Source: Mytilus californianus (taxonomy: Eukaryota > Mollusca > Bivalvia > Mytilida > Mytilidae). Taken from it: a stretch of DNA of 64,000 nt. The stretch covers positions 10,152,348-10,216,347 of the forward strand of contig NW_026262668.1 in NCBI RefSeq assembly GCF_021869535.1, read 5' to 3'. Shown here piece after piece: positions 44,425 to 55,921 of this stretch. Numbering within the stretch: the stretch's first letter is position 1; the number at the start of each line of letters is the position of its first letter. The notes beneath the pieces are model-generated. The model saw only the letters and a list, made by a program, of their open reading frames with translations. It searched no databases and was not told the DNA's origin. Position numbers and translations under genes: made by a program.

Positions 44425-44525
44425 CATTAGTGAAGGCCGTACGGTGACATATACTTGCTAACTTCTATGTCATTTGGTCTCTAGAGGCAAGTTGTATCAT
44501 TGCCAATCATACCACAACTTCCCTT
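44425..44525 (+). repeat. T2 tail fragment
   Basis: The segment contains GAAGGCCGTACGGTGACATA, ATGTCATTTGGTCTCTAG and TTGCCAATCATACCACAAC, matching the T2 end. Confidence 0.65.
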
Positions 44526-45489
44526 TTTAATGTAGTGATTTATTATCACGAAACTATCAAAAAGTCACACTGAATTCAGAAGCACTTAAAGGGTTGGCAG
44601 TTCCTGTATTGTTTTTGTAATGACAAGGAAAAATCCTGTGATCCTTTCGCTGATAAATCATAAAAGAGCAAAGAAGGACTAAGTCGGGCTTCGAAAATTG
44701 AAAATCTGTAGTCATATGGGACAAACAAATTCAAAAATGGTTCATAAATTTGTGATGATGTCTATACAGAATCATAAGCAGACAAGAAACAGACAACATA
44801 AGGCCAAAATTAAATAAATATTTGCAAACAGCAATCCACAAAGCACCACACAAATAGATAAAGAGTGAGCAGTATGAACTCCAAACAAACAGAGTGTGTG
44901 ATCATGTGCTCAAGATGGTAAGCTTTAACTGACACATGTCAAGTTGTTCATTGCAAGTAAAAATCAGGTGTTCGTCACAATCGATGATGTCATAACATAG
45001 GAAGGGAAATTACGTTAATATATCAAAGTTAACAAATCATTACTGCGCTTTTAAATCTTTCGAAGATACTATTTAAATTCAACCAATATCATAAAGATCT
45101 TGATTCAGTAGCCTATTGTAAACATCATTACAGTTCGAAGGAAATACCAATGAAAATCTGAATCTTGAATATCGTATTTTCTAGGAGATATATATCTATA
45201 ACAAGCTGCTGCAGGAACCTCGCTTTTTAAATGGAAAAATAAGATTGAGGAATGAAATTAATGTCATCTCTATTCTTATAACTTCGGGTAACGGTAGTTT
45301 ACCGATGTTCAAAGAGATTTCGTATAGTTAGTTTGCGTCACTAGTAGTCACATATGTGTTGCAAATATTCCGTAACGGTTGACCAAAATAAAATGATTTG
45401 GTTCTCGTTAAACTTCAAAAGAAATGGCTTCTCAAAAGAGTTGGAAGATACAAAGGACATATTCTAAATTTATTAACAGATAACTGGCA

Positions 45490-45690
45490 AACGAGGAAAA
45501 GAGAACGGGATTTTGATTACGACAATTGGGACATATCCGTGGTCATCTATGAGACAGACATTTCATAATATTCAACTAACTCGTGATAGTCTGTCAAACA
45601 TTCGAAGAGATGACTTTAACTTAAGCACTTGAATTCCTTGGTTTAATAGCTTTCTTGTAACTCTGTATCACGGAGAAATACTTATGAAAC
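45490..45690. repeat. diverged repeat shared with 36060-36240
   Basis: ATTACGACAATTGGGACATA, then CATCTATGAGACAGACATT, then TTTAACTTAAGCACTTG and GGTTTAATAGC, correspond to similar words in the same order at 36080-36200. It is probably a 5' or internal part of the 41-43 kb retroelement family. Confidence 0.5.
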
Positions 45691-45839
45691 GCAACCTTAT
45701 GATATAGTAACATATGTAGGCGATGCTGGAATGTTGCTGCATAGAAATGGAATGTTCATCTATTTGGTCGAAAAGTTTGTTTTCAGCCGACCAAAACAAC
45801 TGAATACTTGCAATTCTTCTTTCAGTAGCCCCCCTTGGG

Positions 45840-46265
45840 GGTGACTGGGGAATAGAAGTATGGTCACCATTGGTCTTCCTCCGACCGGCAGTAAAACCGT
45901 CGCGAATTTGGGGCGTCCGTTTTACTGTGCGGGATGTACAAATTTGCAGCCACGTCCGGTCAGAATGGGGACATTAATTCCGATGCCTCGCGTAAAGAGA
46001 GTGCCACGCTCTTTGCACGTTAAGAACCCTTGCAACAACCCTTTGAGAGGTACGTAGGTGACCCGTTGCAAGGCTTAATTTCTGTCCCTATCCAATATAC
46101 CCTCATTTCCCGTGTCAGTCTAAATTTCTCCGACCTTAATCTCGGAAGCCTCTACTACAGAACCTACCTATTGTATCTATTGTTAATTTGTTCTCGTCCT
46201 GAATATGCATGAAATATTTGCCACTTGACGTTAAGCAACCAACAATCAATCAATCAATCTATCAG
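45840..46265 (+). mobile_element. family V element, SINE-like, with (CAAT)n end
   Basis: Landmarks are CTCCGACCGGCAGTAAAACC, GGGACATTAATTCCGATGCC, GAGAGTGCCACGCTCTTTGC, GAACCCTTGCAACAACCC, TGCCACTTGACGTTAAGCAA and the end CAACAATCAATCAATCAATC. A conserved end running into a short simple repeat is typical of molluscan SINE-type or truncated LINE 3' ends. It is the most complete copy in the window. Small open frames inside are not genes. Confidence 0.75.
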
Positions 46266-46984
46266 TAGCATCCTTGTAAGAATCTAGCCTCTCCAAAACA
46301 AATCTTCATTAAATTTCAAGCAATTTGAAAAGCTTGAATTATCTTATGTTATTATACTAAGTTATTTTTCTATGTCTTTTGGTTTTTTTCATCATTAGCC
46401 TGCTGTTGCATTTAAAATGCTTGAGACACACATCCACATTTGACATAATACTTATATATTAAAGAGGGTTTTTTGCACTTTTTTGTACGACATTTAGAAA
46501 TGTAAAATGTAGTAATAAATTTGAATTCATACGATAAAGACAATTTATTTATTACTAGTACCTGAATTTTCTTTAAAATGTGACATTGGTTGAAAAGGAA
46601 TCCATTAATCAAATTTGAACAAATTTCGTTTAAAAAGGAAGTGAACATGATTTTCTATATGAAATTTATCTGACAACCATGTCTTCAACGATCGTTAGTA
46701 TGCAATTGAAATATGTGATACAAAACATTACCAGAGACAACAGACTTATACTTTAGCACTCGTATTTGTGTGCCTCAGACTTATCAATGGCGCTCTTCTC
46801 GAAGCAGTGAACAGTTTGAAAGCCAAATCAATTAGATAGGTTAAGAGCATTACAAACCCAAAACTAAAAAATTTAGCACAAAATGAAAAAATGCAAATTA
46901 AAAAACATGCTTATCCCTCTCGAGGGTTCATGGTTTTTAAGAGACCAACGCTTTTCCATTATGACAGATATAAATGTCACCGCC

Positions 46985-47215
46985 GGAATACACCCATGAT
47001 TTTATTTAATACAAATTCCAGGCTGTTGTCTTTCTCTTATGAACTTTTTCACATTTTGCCATGCCGGAGCCTTATAAAGCTCACTAAACGGTATGGGTTT
47101 TCCCCATGGGTTTTGTGTAATGCCGTTAGATGACCTATAATTGATTACATCTTATTCCTTTAGTCTCTGGTGGATAGTTGTCTCATTGGTGATCATTGCA
47201 CAGCTCCTTGGTTTT
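46985..47215 (+). repeat. retroelement 3' tail, family T2
   Basis: Landmarks are CTTATGAACTTTTTCACATT, CCGGAGCCTTATAAAGCTCA, ATGACCTATAATTGATTACA and GATAGTTGTCTCATTGGTGA. It is moderately diverged. Confidence 0.65.
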
Positions 47216-47588
47216 TTTTTTTTATATCTCTTGATATTTGCAACAACATTTTTTTATATAGTACATCTACGAATACTAACATTTTAATAATTTGTTTAAT
47301 CCCCTGATCATCAAAACCTGTCATGAAAGCCCTTTCAATGGTCTTTTTTTCATTTAATCTTTAATTATATAAATGTAAACTGCCTACGTTTCTTAACCAA
47401 CCTTCTTTTTGTAATAATTTTCACCAACAATCGAATTCATGCTACGTCATAATGTTTGCTAGATTTTCTTTGTGTTCAACGAGTACGGTGGTTATAACGT
47501 ATTTTGAAATATATATATATTTTTATCTGTTAAGCCATATTTAAGAATTAAGTGTTTTGCTTACTTGTTTGTGTGATATAGGTATAGG

Positions 47589-47850
47589 AAGATGTGGTAT
47601 GAGTGCCAATGAGACAACTCTCTATCCAAGTCACAATTTGTAAAAGTAATCCATTATATGTCAAAATACAGCCTTCAACACGGAGCCTTGGCTCACACCG
47701 AACAGCAAGCTATAAAGGGCCCAAAACAAATGACTAGTGTAAAACCATTCAAACCGGAAAACCAACGGTCTAAACTATATAAAAAACGAGAAACGAGAAA
47801 TATTTATGAACCACATCAAACGACAACCACTGAACAACAGGTTCCTGACT
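47589..47850 (-). repeat. retroelement 3' tail, family T1, reverse
   Basis: Reverse-complement landmarks are GAAGATGTGGTATGAGTGCC, GACAACTCTCTATCCAAGTC, CTTCAACACGGAGCCTTGGC, ACCGAACAGCAAGCTATAAA and CAACAGGTTCCTGACTTA. The plus-strand open frame over it is a repeat by-product. Confidence 0.75.
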
Positions 47851-47899
47851 TATTTTCATTATTGTACGATGTTATAATCTACTGGTCGTGTTAAAAAAA

Positions 47900-49400
47900 G
47901 GGATGGCTGAATTAAAAAAACAAAAAAAATATACATTTAACATGTCGAAAAAAATTATATTTGATAATCATTAATCATGAAGCATGTTTCGTCGAACGGA
48001 CTGATATGCACATACTTGTAAGATTGGAGCAATACCGTCTGTAAGAACGATTTTATAAATTTTAATTCGTTTATTGGAATATTTCACGTAAGCATGCTCG
48101 AATATTTTCATTGAAAAGTTTGCGTTGATCGCTAATTATTGGACATTGATATCATACTTTCTTGCAGTATATGCTCGTATGCATTATTCGACATAAAAAA
48201 GCATGAAGGCAAGATTTAGTTACCAAATTTTTTAGTGCTTCCAAGAAGAGAAATCTCAACGATTAAAATTAAGGTACTGAAATATATTTTTGGATTTCGA
48301 ATAATACCATGAGTAATACAAAACGTGTTCTTCATATTAATATCAAAACTCACATAATGGCATATACTGCATATTCAACGGCATGGCATACTGTCTTCAT
48401 CGTATAGGCATACTGGTTTCATCGTATACAAAACAAAATGGTCGACCAAGAGCTACATGTATACATTGAATATAACTTGACTTCACTTAAACTTAATTAT
48501 TTCGTGTCTAATACAGTTCCATTATTGTTTGCAAACAAACATTACAATATTTTATAAATATTCTGCATAAGAACATTTGTATTTCTCTTAACTTTAAGCA
48601 CTGGTATGCAGTATAATATTTAACCCAAAAATGGAAATGAATCAGGAGTAATCTTTTAAAATTCAGGAACATTCCCAGATGAATGATGGCCGTATTAATG
48701 GTCTGAGGGAGGAGTGTGGAGAGGTGGTGTGAGCTGGTATGTTGCCAATTATTTTTCTTTAACCGTTTCTCATATACTTTATTCTGCGCAATGGCATTTC
48801 AATGCTGACAGTGTCTGATGTTCCCGTTGTATATTAATGATTAAGGCCGCGTTCACATTAAACGTCGTGTGCTGTTAACTTCTTTACAATAAGTTTCATG
48901 TAATGAACACTGGTTCCACATAAAATTTGTTCTCATCTGTACATCGGTTTTAGTTACCTGTAAATGAAATGTAAATGAAAATTGTTCACACGAGGAAACG
49001 ACATGTACACGCAATTAAAGTGTACATTACATATAGTTGAATTCAAAATTTCTCTGTGAACTTTTGTTAGGCTCAGACCAATTTATATATTTATCTGTAT
49101 TTTTGTTTAATTTTTTTTTCTAGGAGGGAGGGGGGGGGATAGAATAAATAGTTTAAATTCAATTACTATTAAGAAAAAATATTTTTGTTTCAGAAGGGAA
49201 GTGAAAAAAATTGTTTGGTTCCTTTGAAAATGAAAGGGGTTTCAACATGAAGTTTAAAAATGTTCCTGTATGTTATTGAGCCAAAAAAAATATTCTTTTT
49301 TTATAAATGTAACAAACAAGTGCCTTGTCCCACGAAGATGAATGGTCGGTTTGCAGAACTTTGAGAGTTCTAAAGATGCCACAATTACGCAGGCTAAAAT
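47900..49400. other. no gene or repeat recognised
   Basis: This is AT-rich sequence with no open frame of interest and no family landmark, apart from a G-rich run near 49125-49140. Confidence 0.5.
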
Positions 49401-49439
49401 AGCTTCACAATAGGCGAAAAAAGGATTTTGAAAATTATT

Positions 49440-49880
49440 GACTGATTGATAGTTGGTTGCTAACATTCCAGTGGCAAATAGTTCACGCATTTTCAGGATG
49501 AGACCAAATTCACAATAAAAACAATAGGTAGTTCCTGTAAAAGAGGCCGTCAGATGAAGATCGGGCCAATTGGGCTGCCATTGGAAAATGACAGTATATT
49601 TGATAGGGACCAACATTTTGCCTTGCAACAGGTCACCTACGGATCCATTAAAGAGTTGTGGCAAAGGTTTTTAACGTACAGAGAGCGTGGTACTCTCTAT
49701 ACACGAGGCATTGGATTTAATAACCCCATTCTGACAGGACGTGGATGAGTACTTGAACATCCTGTACAGCCAAACGGATGCCCCACTTTGGCAAGGGATT
49801 TACGGCCAATCGGGAGAAGACCTAAATGACCATATTCCTATTCCCCAAACACCCATAGTCTGGACTGGAACTAACTGTAA
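49440..49880 (-). mobile_element. family V element, reverse copy
   Basis: The copy starts TGACTGATTGATAGTTGGTT (reverse of the CAAT end), then AACATTCCAGTGGCAAATAG, TTGCAACAGGTCACCTACGG, GTGGTACTCTCTATACACGA and GGGATTTACGGCCAATCGGG. It contains one copy of the stretch that is repeated about eleven times at 17874-18440. Confidence 0.75.
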
Positions 49881-50257
49881 ATAAAATAATCTTGTCCAAG
49901 ACATAATAAAACTGAATATTTTGTCCTACAAAATGCAGGACTTTGCAAGAAATAGTTGTGTACAAAAAGTGAAAATAATTTTCGCGTTAAATTAATCACC
50001 AATAATCCCCCTCCCACTACCACTAGACCATCTGCGCCTATTTTTCATAGAATTATTCATTTCTTTATCTCAATATACATACCTACACCGGCAGCTACAG
50101 TATTGTTCTTTTTAAAATCACCAATTTATAATGTGAGATTGACATATATACAGGCATGTTCCAAACCCCGGTTTACGGAATTTATGGAACTCGAGATCTG
50201 GTAAATAACTAAGATAAGATAAGAAAATCCTTATTTCAGACCCAAAAGGTCCATCCA

Positions 50258-50281
50258 TATATATATATATATATATATATA
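50258..50281. repeat. (AT)n microsatellite
   Basis: About twelve AT dinucleotides lie in a region with no gene. Confidence 0.9.
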
Positions 50282-51525
50282 CATGACAAAAATATTCTGC
50301 CTTAACATGATAAATCGTTAAAATTTAAAATATTAATTATAGTTACTGATACAGTAACGATACAAGCGATAAGATTGTACGTTTATACAAAACTTATTTA
50401 ATCAAATCTTTGTGTTGACAAACACTTGTGAAACAAGAAGTCAATAAAAGTCAAGTATCAATAGATCAATTATAGGATTACCTGAGTTGTGAATATTTTC
50501 TTAATAAGATAGTCAATGGAGAGGTTTAAACTATAAAATAAAGTGCTCAATGCACAGCCCCTCGCATTGAATTTCATGGTATAAAACCTTCTAGTGACTA
50601 ACCGTTACATAAAAATAATGATATAATTCGATTACTGATTTTTGATGACATGCGTGAATCAGAAATCCTAACCGAGTCCAAACTTAGCACGTCAAGACGG
50701 AAACTGCCCACAGCGCAACATGAAGTATAAATAACACCAACATCAAGGAAAAGGAGATAAGAAAAAAAAAAAAAAAAACGCATATTAAAGTGCTTAAAGC
50801 TGTTTTGTCGAACACACATACACTTTTGAGTTTCTCTCATTAGACACAGATTAGAGATATAAACGTGTTGTCACTGATATATAAAAAAAACGTTTGCTGT
50901 AATTTGTATTTGTTTTGTTATATTCACAAATGAGCATTTAACTAATAACATGCACTAACCGTGGTTTTGGTTTCGGTTTCGGTTTTGGTTTAGACTTCGG
51001 TGTCGGCTTGTGGTGAAAATGTCTCCTATTATGTATTTATCTTTGGATTAAAAAATAGTTAAAATAAATCTAATATCCCGTAGAACAATTGTTCACATAT
51101 AATGTTAAAAACTCGACGAGAAGTTGTACCCCTCGGTTTGCTATAGTTGTACAAGAGGAGTTCTGAAAAACGATTAAGTTTCGATCAGTTTCGATACAAA
51201 AGCGATTAGCAATTAATGAAGAATCGAAAAACTATGAGCTTAAAATGGATACCAAACACTTTACACTTTACAAAGCTTAGAACAAATAGCTTCAATCATT
51301 TTTTTTCTTTCGTCTGTCGAATCAGTGTATTTTCATCAGCTGATAGAAATAAAAAAGATTGTAATGACTACAATAGAAACAGTTAACTCCACATTTATCA
51401 ATTTACAATTTTATTAAATAGGAAAATGTCATTTTGAAAAGATTGTATGGTATCAATCAGTATACAGTGTAGAAAAATAGTAACTGTCAACGGAGACAAC
51501 CAACTTTCAAAGTAATGCAGCGTCA

Positions 51526-51710
51526 TCAAGACTTGAAATAGTTTTTCACACTCCAATTACAGTTAATACCGCTATTAACATAGGCTTTCTCAGAATATTT
51601 ATAACAAGTTGCATAACGGTTGTAAGAGCACAAGTCAGAAGAAACAGACACATATGTAGCTGAACATTTACTAGACGCAGATGTAAAAGAATTATGATAA
51701 GGTTTTCTGT
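51526..51710 (-). CDS. candidate terminal exon of a cysteine-containing protein
   Basis: The minus-strand frame encodes NSFTSASSKCSATYVS, VSSDLCSYNRYATCYKYS and EKAYVNSGINCNWSVKNYF before a stop. Four Cys and many Tyr/Ser/Asn give it the look of a secreted protein. A plausible acceptor (TTACACAG) lies just upstream, before KPYHNSF. I recognise no family and found no partner exon, so it may be chance. Confidence 0.3.
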
Positions 51711-51844
51711 GTAATTTAAGATAGCAGTTCATAGTGAGAACCTTTCAATGTTCAGTATTGGAAAATTTTCGAAATGATTGTCGCGACCTCTAATCCACTA
51801 ATTACAGAAAGATGAAAGATAAGAAAAACAAAATTTATATACTC

Positions 51845-51970
51845 ATAAAAGTATAACAAAAATACTGAACACCAAGTTAAATTCATAAAAGGGGAAGTCC
51901 ATACAAACTGACAAAATCAAACGTTATCAATTAACGGAAGGAGCGAAAACAATTGTCATATTTTGCAATA
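51845..51970 (-). repeat. dispersed repeat family W, diverged
   Basis: The segment contains AATACTGAACACCAAGTTAA, GGGGAAGTCCATACAAAC and AACGGAAGGAGCGAAAAC, in the family's order. Confidence 0.5.
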
Positions 51971-52498
51971 TTTGGCACAATTCCGGTTTTGTGGTGCTAC
52001 GAAGGATTTTAATTCCAAAAATGCAAGTCGTAAAACCCTATCAGATCGATTCAAGTGACTCTCGCGACGGCTTATTTTCCAATTACAATTACACTCCTAG
52101 GTTTTAGCAAAGCTTCAACGGAACACCGTTTGGTATATTTTTGGCAAAACCTGCAAATACTTAGACGATATATTTTCTGTAAACAATCAAGAATAATATT
52201 TTAATGTGAATGGAAGGAGATGTCTTTAACAATAGTGGTGTCTATCACTATTATCAAATATGTCCTGTTTCAATCACTCTCAGACTATAAAAGTTGTGCA
52301 TTATTTATCAGAAATTATCAAAAATCTGAAACCATCACACTCTTTTATACAAAATAATAAGCAGTACAGGAAAACACTCAACTCATCTCAATCAGTAACA
52401 AACACAGTATGTTCAAATCAACAATAAACTATGCCGTATAAAATGCTCATTGTTATCGGATGCAAGCGCACATAATTGTAACAGCTGTTATAAAATCG

Positions 52499-52504
52499 TT
52501 TATT
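52499..52504 (-). promoter_or_regulatory. candidate polyadenylation signal of the ankyrin gene
   Basis: AATAAA on the minus strand lies about 320 bases after the first stop (52825) and about 100 after the second in-frame stop (52606). Confidence 0.4.
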
Positions 52505-52605
52505 GTAACTCTCTAATATCGGTCATCGTTCTTCTTAGAATGATACGTTTAGAAATGAAATGAATAGCGTAAGAACAAAAATCATGGCGTCTATCAAACT
52601 CCATT

Positions 52606-52824
52606 TCATTTTACAAGGGCACAAGATCGTGTCCTCCTCAACTGTTTATAACGTTGTTGCACGAAATCTTCTCTGTTAAACAGAAGTTTACGAGTGGAGG
52701 ACAGCATGAATTCAATAGAAATTGTTTTCATATGCGATACGTTTTGGGTAGATTCGGTAGCTCGTAGCTTACAAAAGGCTGTTATTTCTATTGTTCTTCT
52801 TTTGGAAATGTTTAACAAATAAGG
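52606..52824 (-). other. in-frame extension of 72 sense codons after the ankyrin gene's TGA
   Basis: Immediately after the TGA at 52827-52825 the same frame continues for 72 sense codons to a second TGA. It contains LNISKRRTIEITAFCKL, RATESTQNVSHMKT and LLFNREDFVQQRYKQL. Composition is protein-like (basic, mixed residues, varied codons). It may be a former C-terminus cut off by a nonsense mutation, a readthrough product (the context is TGA-C), or 3' UTR open by chance. Confidence 0.4.
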
Positions 52825-52904
52825 TCAACGATTAAATATAGACACGGGTTCTTCTTCAACAATTTCATCATCTTCATTCTGAACGAAGTTAAATGGCGGA
52901 TCAG
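52825..52904 (-). CDS. ankyrin gene exon 2 (C-terminal, acidic)
   Basis: The exon has two bases completing Ala, 25 codons and TGA. The phase matches exon 1 exactly. The acidic run NEDDEIVEEE is typical of a disordered tail. Confidence 0.65.
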
Positions 52905-54387
52905 CTGCAAAATAAACAATTACATGTTAATCGTTAATAAAAGAAAATCTTAAATCTAAGATCCGCGGGTAAATCTTTCCACACGAACATTTGTCACATT
53001 GACTTTTCAAGTGAAAGCAGATACCAACATTTAACTCGATATTGCAAAGTTGCAATTACTCATTTAAAGTAAGGTGTATGAAGTTTTAATCAAGCAATAT
53101 GTTTTAACGTGTACTTTATGACTTTGAAATGACACGAAAACACAATTATCCGAATCGTAACTTTTAACTCATTTTTGCATTTTTTTCTTTGTCTTTTTTA
53201 TCCTCAAATTTGTCTTTTTCATTGTAACCTTAACCATTTATTTACCTGGCTAGAAAAGTTGACAATGGTGAGAAAAATATAAAGCGCAAATAAAAAACAA
53301 CTTTGTTTTCGATAAGAAAAATTGATAATTATTCTTTATTGTCATACAAGTAAAACAAGATACTTGTGACAAATACAAATGATAAACAACAACGAAAAAT
53401 AAACTGATTTGAATTGATAAATTGTTTTCTGTTTGGTATTAAATTAATAATAAAGATCCACTTTGTAACATCTTGTGATCCGTTTATTTGACAATCGCCA
53501 ATGGCAGTCAGCAGGGTTTAAGAACATCCGTTGTTCGACCTGTAAGTGAAATGCGTTTTGTTTAAATATTCTTTTTTCACTCTTTTGGTCTTTTGGAAAA
53601 TGTTGTTTGTGCTGTATTTAACCCCTCTACCAAGAAATTTGTTTTGCATGCACACGTATAAAAATTGCGGTTTTTATCAAACGCAATTATAGGTTTGAAC
53701 GTTGTTTTCAATTTATACTTATATATATATCTATATTCACACATTCACAAGCAAAACTAACTAAGAGTCCCTTGTCCTCAGCTGCATCAATAACAGCATT
53801 ATATTTAAGTGTCTGTAGCAAATATGGGTGTCTAGAACCTCTTCTTAGTTAGTTTTTCAAGTTATCCTGTTTAAATTTGAGCGAACATTTATTTCGGTTT
53901 TTTTTTTGCGAGTCTTGAATCTTAATTGGTCAAACTTATTTTCGTATTCGAGATAACTTATAATGTCTTATTTTGAATTGGGAATTTTCTTTAAAAGAGA
54001 AATTATTTACATCATTTATTGAATCTTACCTCGTTTCTTGTAGCAACTTATTTTGCCTTCAATTCTATTTAATATCCTAGCTATGGAGTAATGGTGATTT
54101 TCGTCAGCATACATTGCAGCTGTCCATCCGTATACATCTGGTTTGGAAATGTTGCTTCCATTTTGTAGGAGAAAGTTGACGAATTGTTCTCTTTCCTGTT
54201 CGGATTCGGAGTGTCTGTCACCACGACAGGCTTCAATAAGTGGTGTATGACCTTCAAAGTCAATACAATTAATAATATTACCTTTCGAAAACAAATCCTT
54301 GGCTCGTTTAAACTTTTTGTCTCTAATAGCCAGAAAAACCGAAGCCACTTGTGCGTTTTCATTATATTTCGTAGCTGCTGATCCCAT
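52825..54387 (-). CDS. small ankyrin-repeat protein, two exons
   Basis: The exon at 54387-54030 starts at the first ATG after an in-frame stop (54507) and encodes 119 residues beginning MGSAATKYNENAQVASVF. Ankyrin-type units are visible at about 47-80 (DFEGHTPLIEACRGDR) and about 83-110 (DVYGWTAAMYADENHHYSIA). The donor after CGA-G is GTAAGA. After a 1125 bp intron the acceptor TTTTGCAG opens an 80-base exon (52904-52825) encoding DPPFNFVQNEDDEI and VEEEPVSIFNR, then TGA. Total length is 145 residues with an acidic tail. Ankyrin repeats bind other proteins; the partner is unknown. MGSAAT could suit N-myristoylation, which is only a suggestion. An inactive paralogue lies at 43660-44130. Confidence 0.75.
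52905..54029 (-). other. intron of the ankyrin gene
   Basis: It starts GTAAGA and ends TTGCAG on the minus strand. It is AT-rich; a segment near 53500-53660 has the look of a dispersed repeat but has no second copy in the window. No gene is seen. Confidence 0.6.
54030..54387 (-). CDS. ankyrin gene exon 1
   Basis: The exon has 119 codons plus one base, ending KISCYKKR and G before GTAAGA. The frame is open upstream of the ATG to 54507, so an extra 5' exon joined within this stretch is possible, for instance at the AG of AAAGGGCAG. Confidence 0.75.
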
Positions 54388-54799
54388 TGCTTTTGTTATG
54401 ATCAACTGCCCTTTGACGGTATCCGAACGTGTTGTATTCAATCTGTTTCCTTGGCTTGTTTCAAAGAAGACAAACAATCTTAAAAACTCAAATTTATTTT
54501 CAATTCAAATAAGTATATACAAACAAAACTATGCGGTCTAGTCAGTTTATTTAGATACAAATACTACGACTTTCACTATGTCGCAACGTCAAACTTTGTG
54601 TGATGTTTCTTAGTTTACATTGGAGAATATATGCTCTTTCTCAACGTAAGGTGATTGTCATGAAAGGTGTTGTTTACGTCAGAGAGTATTGATTTGTATA
54701 GAAAATGTGAAGATGACGTTTCATAACGTAGAGATAGCCTCTGACCCACTCATGACACCCGTGGTGTTCTTCGTATCAAGTCGCCTACATTGATGTCTG

Positions 54800-55735
54800 G
54801 GAAGGCATAATTTACTTATTAATTGTATTTGACTTTTAACTAGCTTTTATTAACTACGAGTACTCTTATATCGGTGCTTCATGTCTATTGTTTTTATGTT
54901 ACTTGGTTTATTTGTGCTTGGTACTGATTAAATGAGTTAAGCCATTTACAACTGATTTTTACTGATTGTTCTTATATTTTGCTGTAACACTAAGTCCCAG
55001 GTTAGGGGAGGGTTAAGCGTTCATACACATGTTTAACCCCGCCATATTCTATATGTGCGTGTCCGAAGTCAGGAGCCTGTAATTAGATGGTTGTTTTTGG
55101 TTCATGTTTGTCATATTTGTATTTCATAAATTGTATCGTATTAATTAGGCCGTAAGTTTTCTTGTTTGAATTGTTTCACATTTTTCATTTCGGGGCTTTT
55201 TATAGCTGACTATACTGTATGGGATTTTTTCATTGTTGAAGGTTGTGCAGTGATCTATACATAAAATTGAGAATGGAAATGGGGAATGTGTCAAAGAGAC
55301 AACAACCCGACCATAGAGCAGACAACAGCTGAAGGCCACCAATGGGTCTTCAATGCAGCGAGAAACTCCCGCACCCGGAGGCGTCCTTCAGCTGGCCCCT
55401 AAACAAATAAGTCTACTAAAACAGTCATAATGGACGTCATACTAAACTCCAAATTATACACAGGAAACTAAAATTAAAAATGATACAAGACTAACAAAGG
55501 CCAGAGGCTCCTGACTTGGGACAGGCGCAAAAATGCGGCGGGGTTAAACATGTTTTTTGAGATCTCAACCCTCCCCCTATACCTCTAGCCAATGTAGAAA
55601 AAACAAACGCACAACAGTACGCACAGTAAAACTCAGTATAAGAGAAGTCCGAGTCCGATGTCAGAATGCATTTATTGTCGCCGTTTGAACTCTGATGGAT
55701 AGATGCATCATTGGCAATCATACCACATCTTATTT
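54800..55735 (+). repeat. retroelement 3' end, family T2, split by a T3 insertion
   Basis: The T2 landmarks (TTTAACCCCGCCATATTC, AAGTCAGGAGCCTGTAATTA, TTTCGGGGCTTTTTATAG) run to about 55260. The remaining end resumes at about 55668 with TTTGAACTCTGATGGATAG, CATTGGCAATCATACCACAT. The material between is a T3 copy. Confidence 0.75.
55261..55668 (-). mobile_element. T3 retroelement fragment nested in the T2 copy
   Basis: The fragment starts ATAAAATTGAGAATGGAAAT, passes CTTCAGCTGGCCCCTAAACA and CCAGAGGCTCCTGACTTGGG, GGCGGGGTTAAACATG, and stops after GAGTCCGATGTCAGAA. It is longer than the ~140 bp solo units but has no reverse-transcriptase part. I could not define a target duplication. Confidence 0.8.
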
Positions 55736-55921
55736 TTATAAGAAAAGAGGAAAGGATGCGGTTTCAAAAACTTCAGTAGCTTCCTTGTAGGCAGCAATTC
55801 CCCTAAAAATAGTCATGTTTCACGATGAACTATATTAACATTTTTAAAATCGTCTTTTATAGTAAAATCCTATATGGATGTTTCTATAGACCCTTAACAC
55901 TCATGGATTTTTAATATTCTT

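Noticed and set aside
50958-51002. GGTTTC/GGTTTT run resembling telomere-type repeats
   Set aside because: It is short and irregular, and the expected molluscan telomere repeat is TTAGGG. It is treated as simple sequence.
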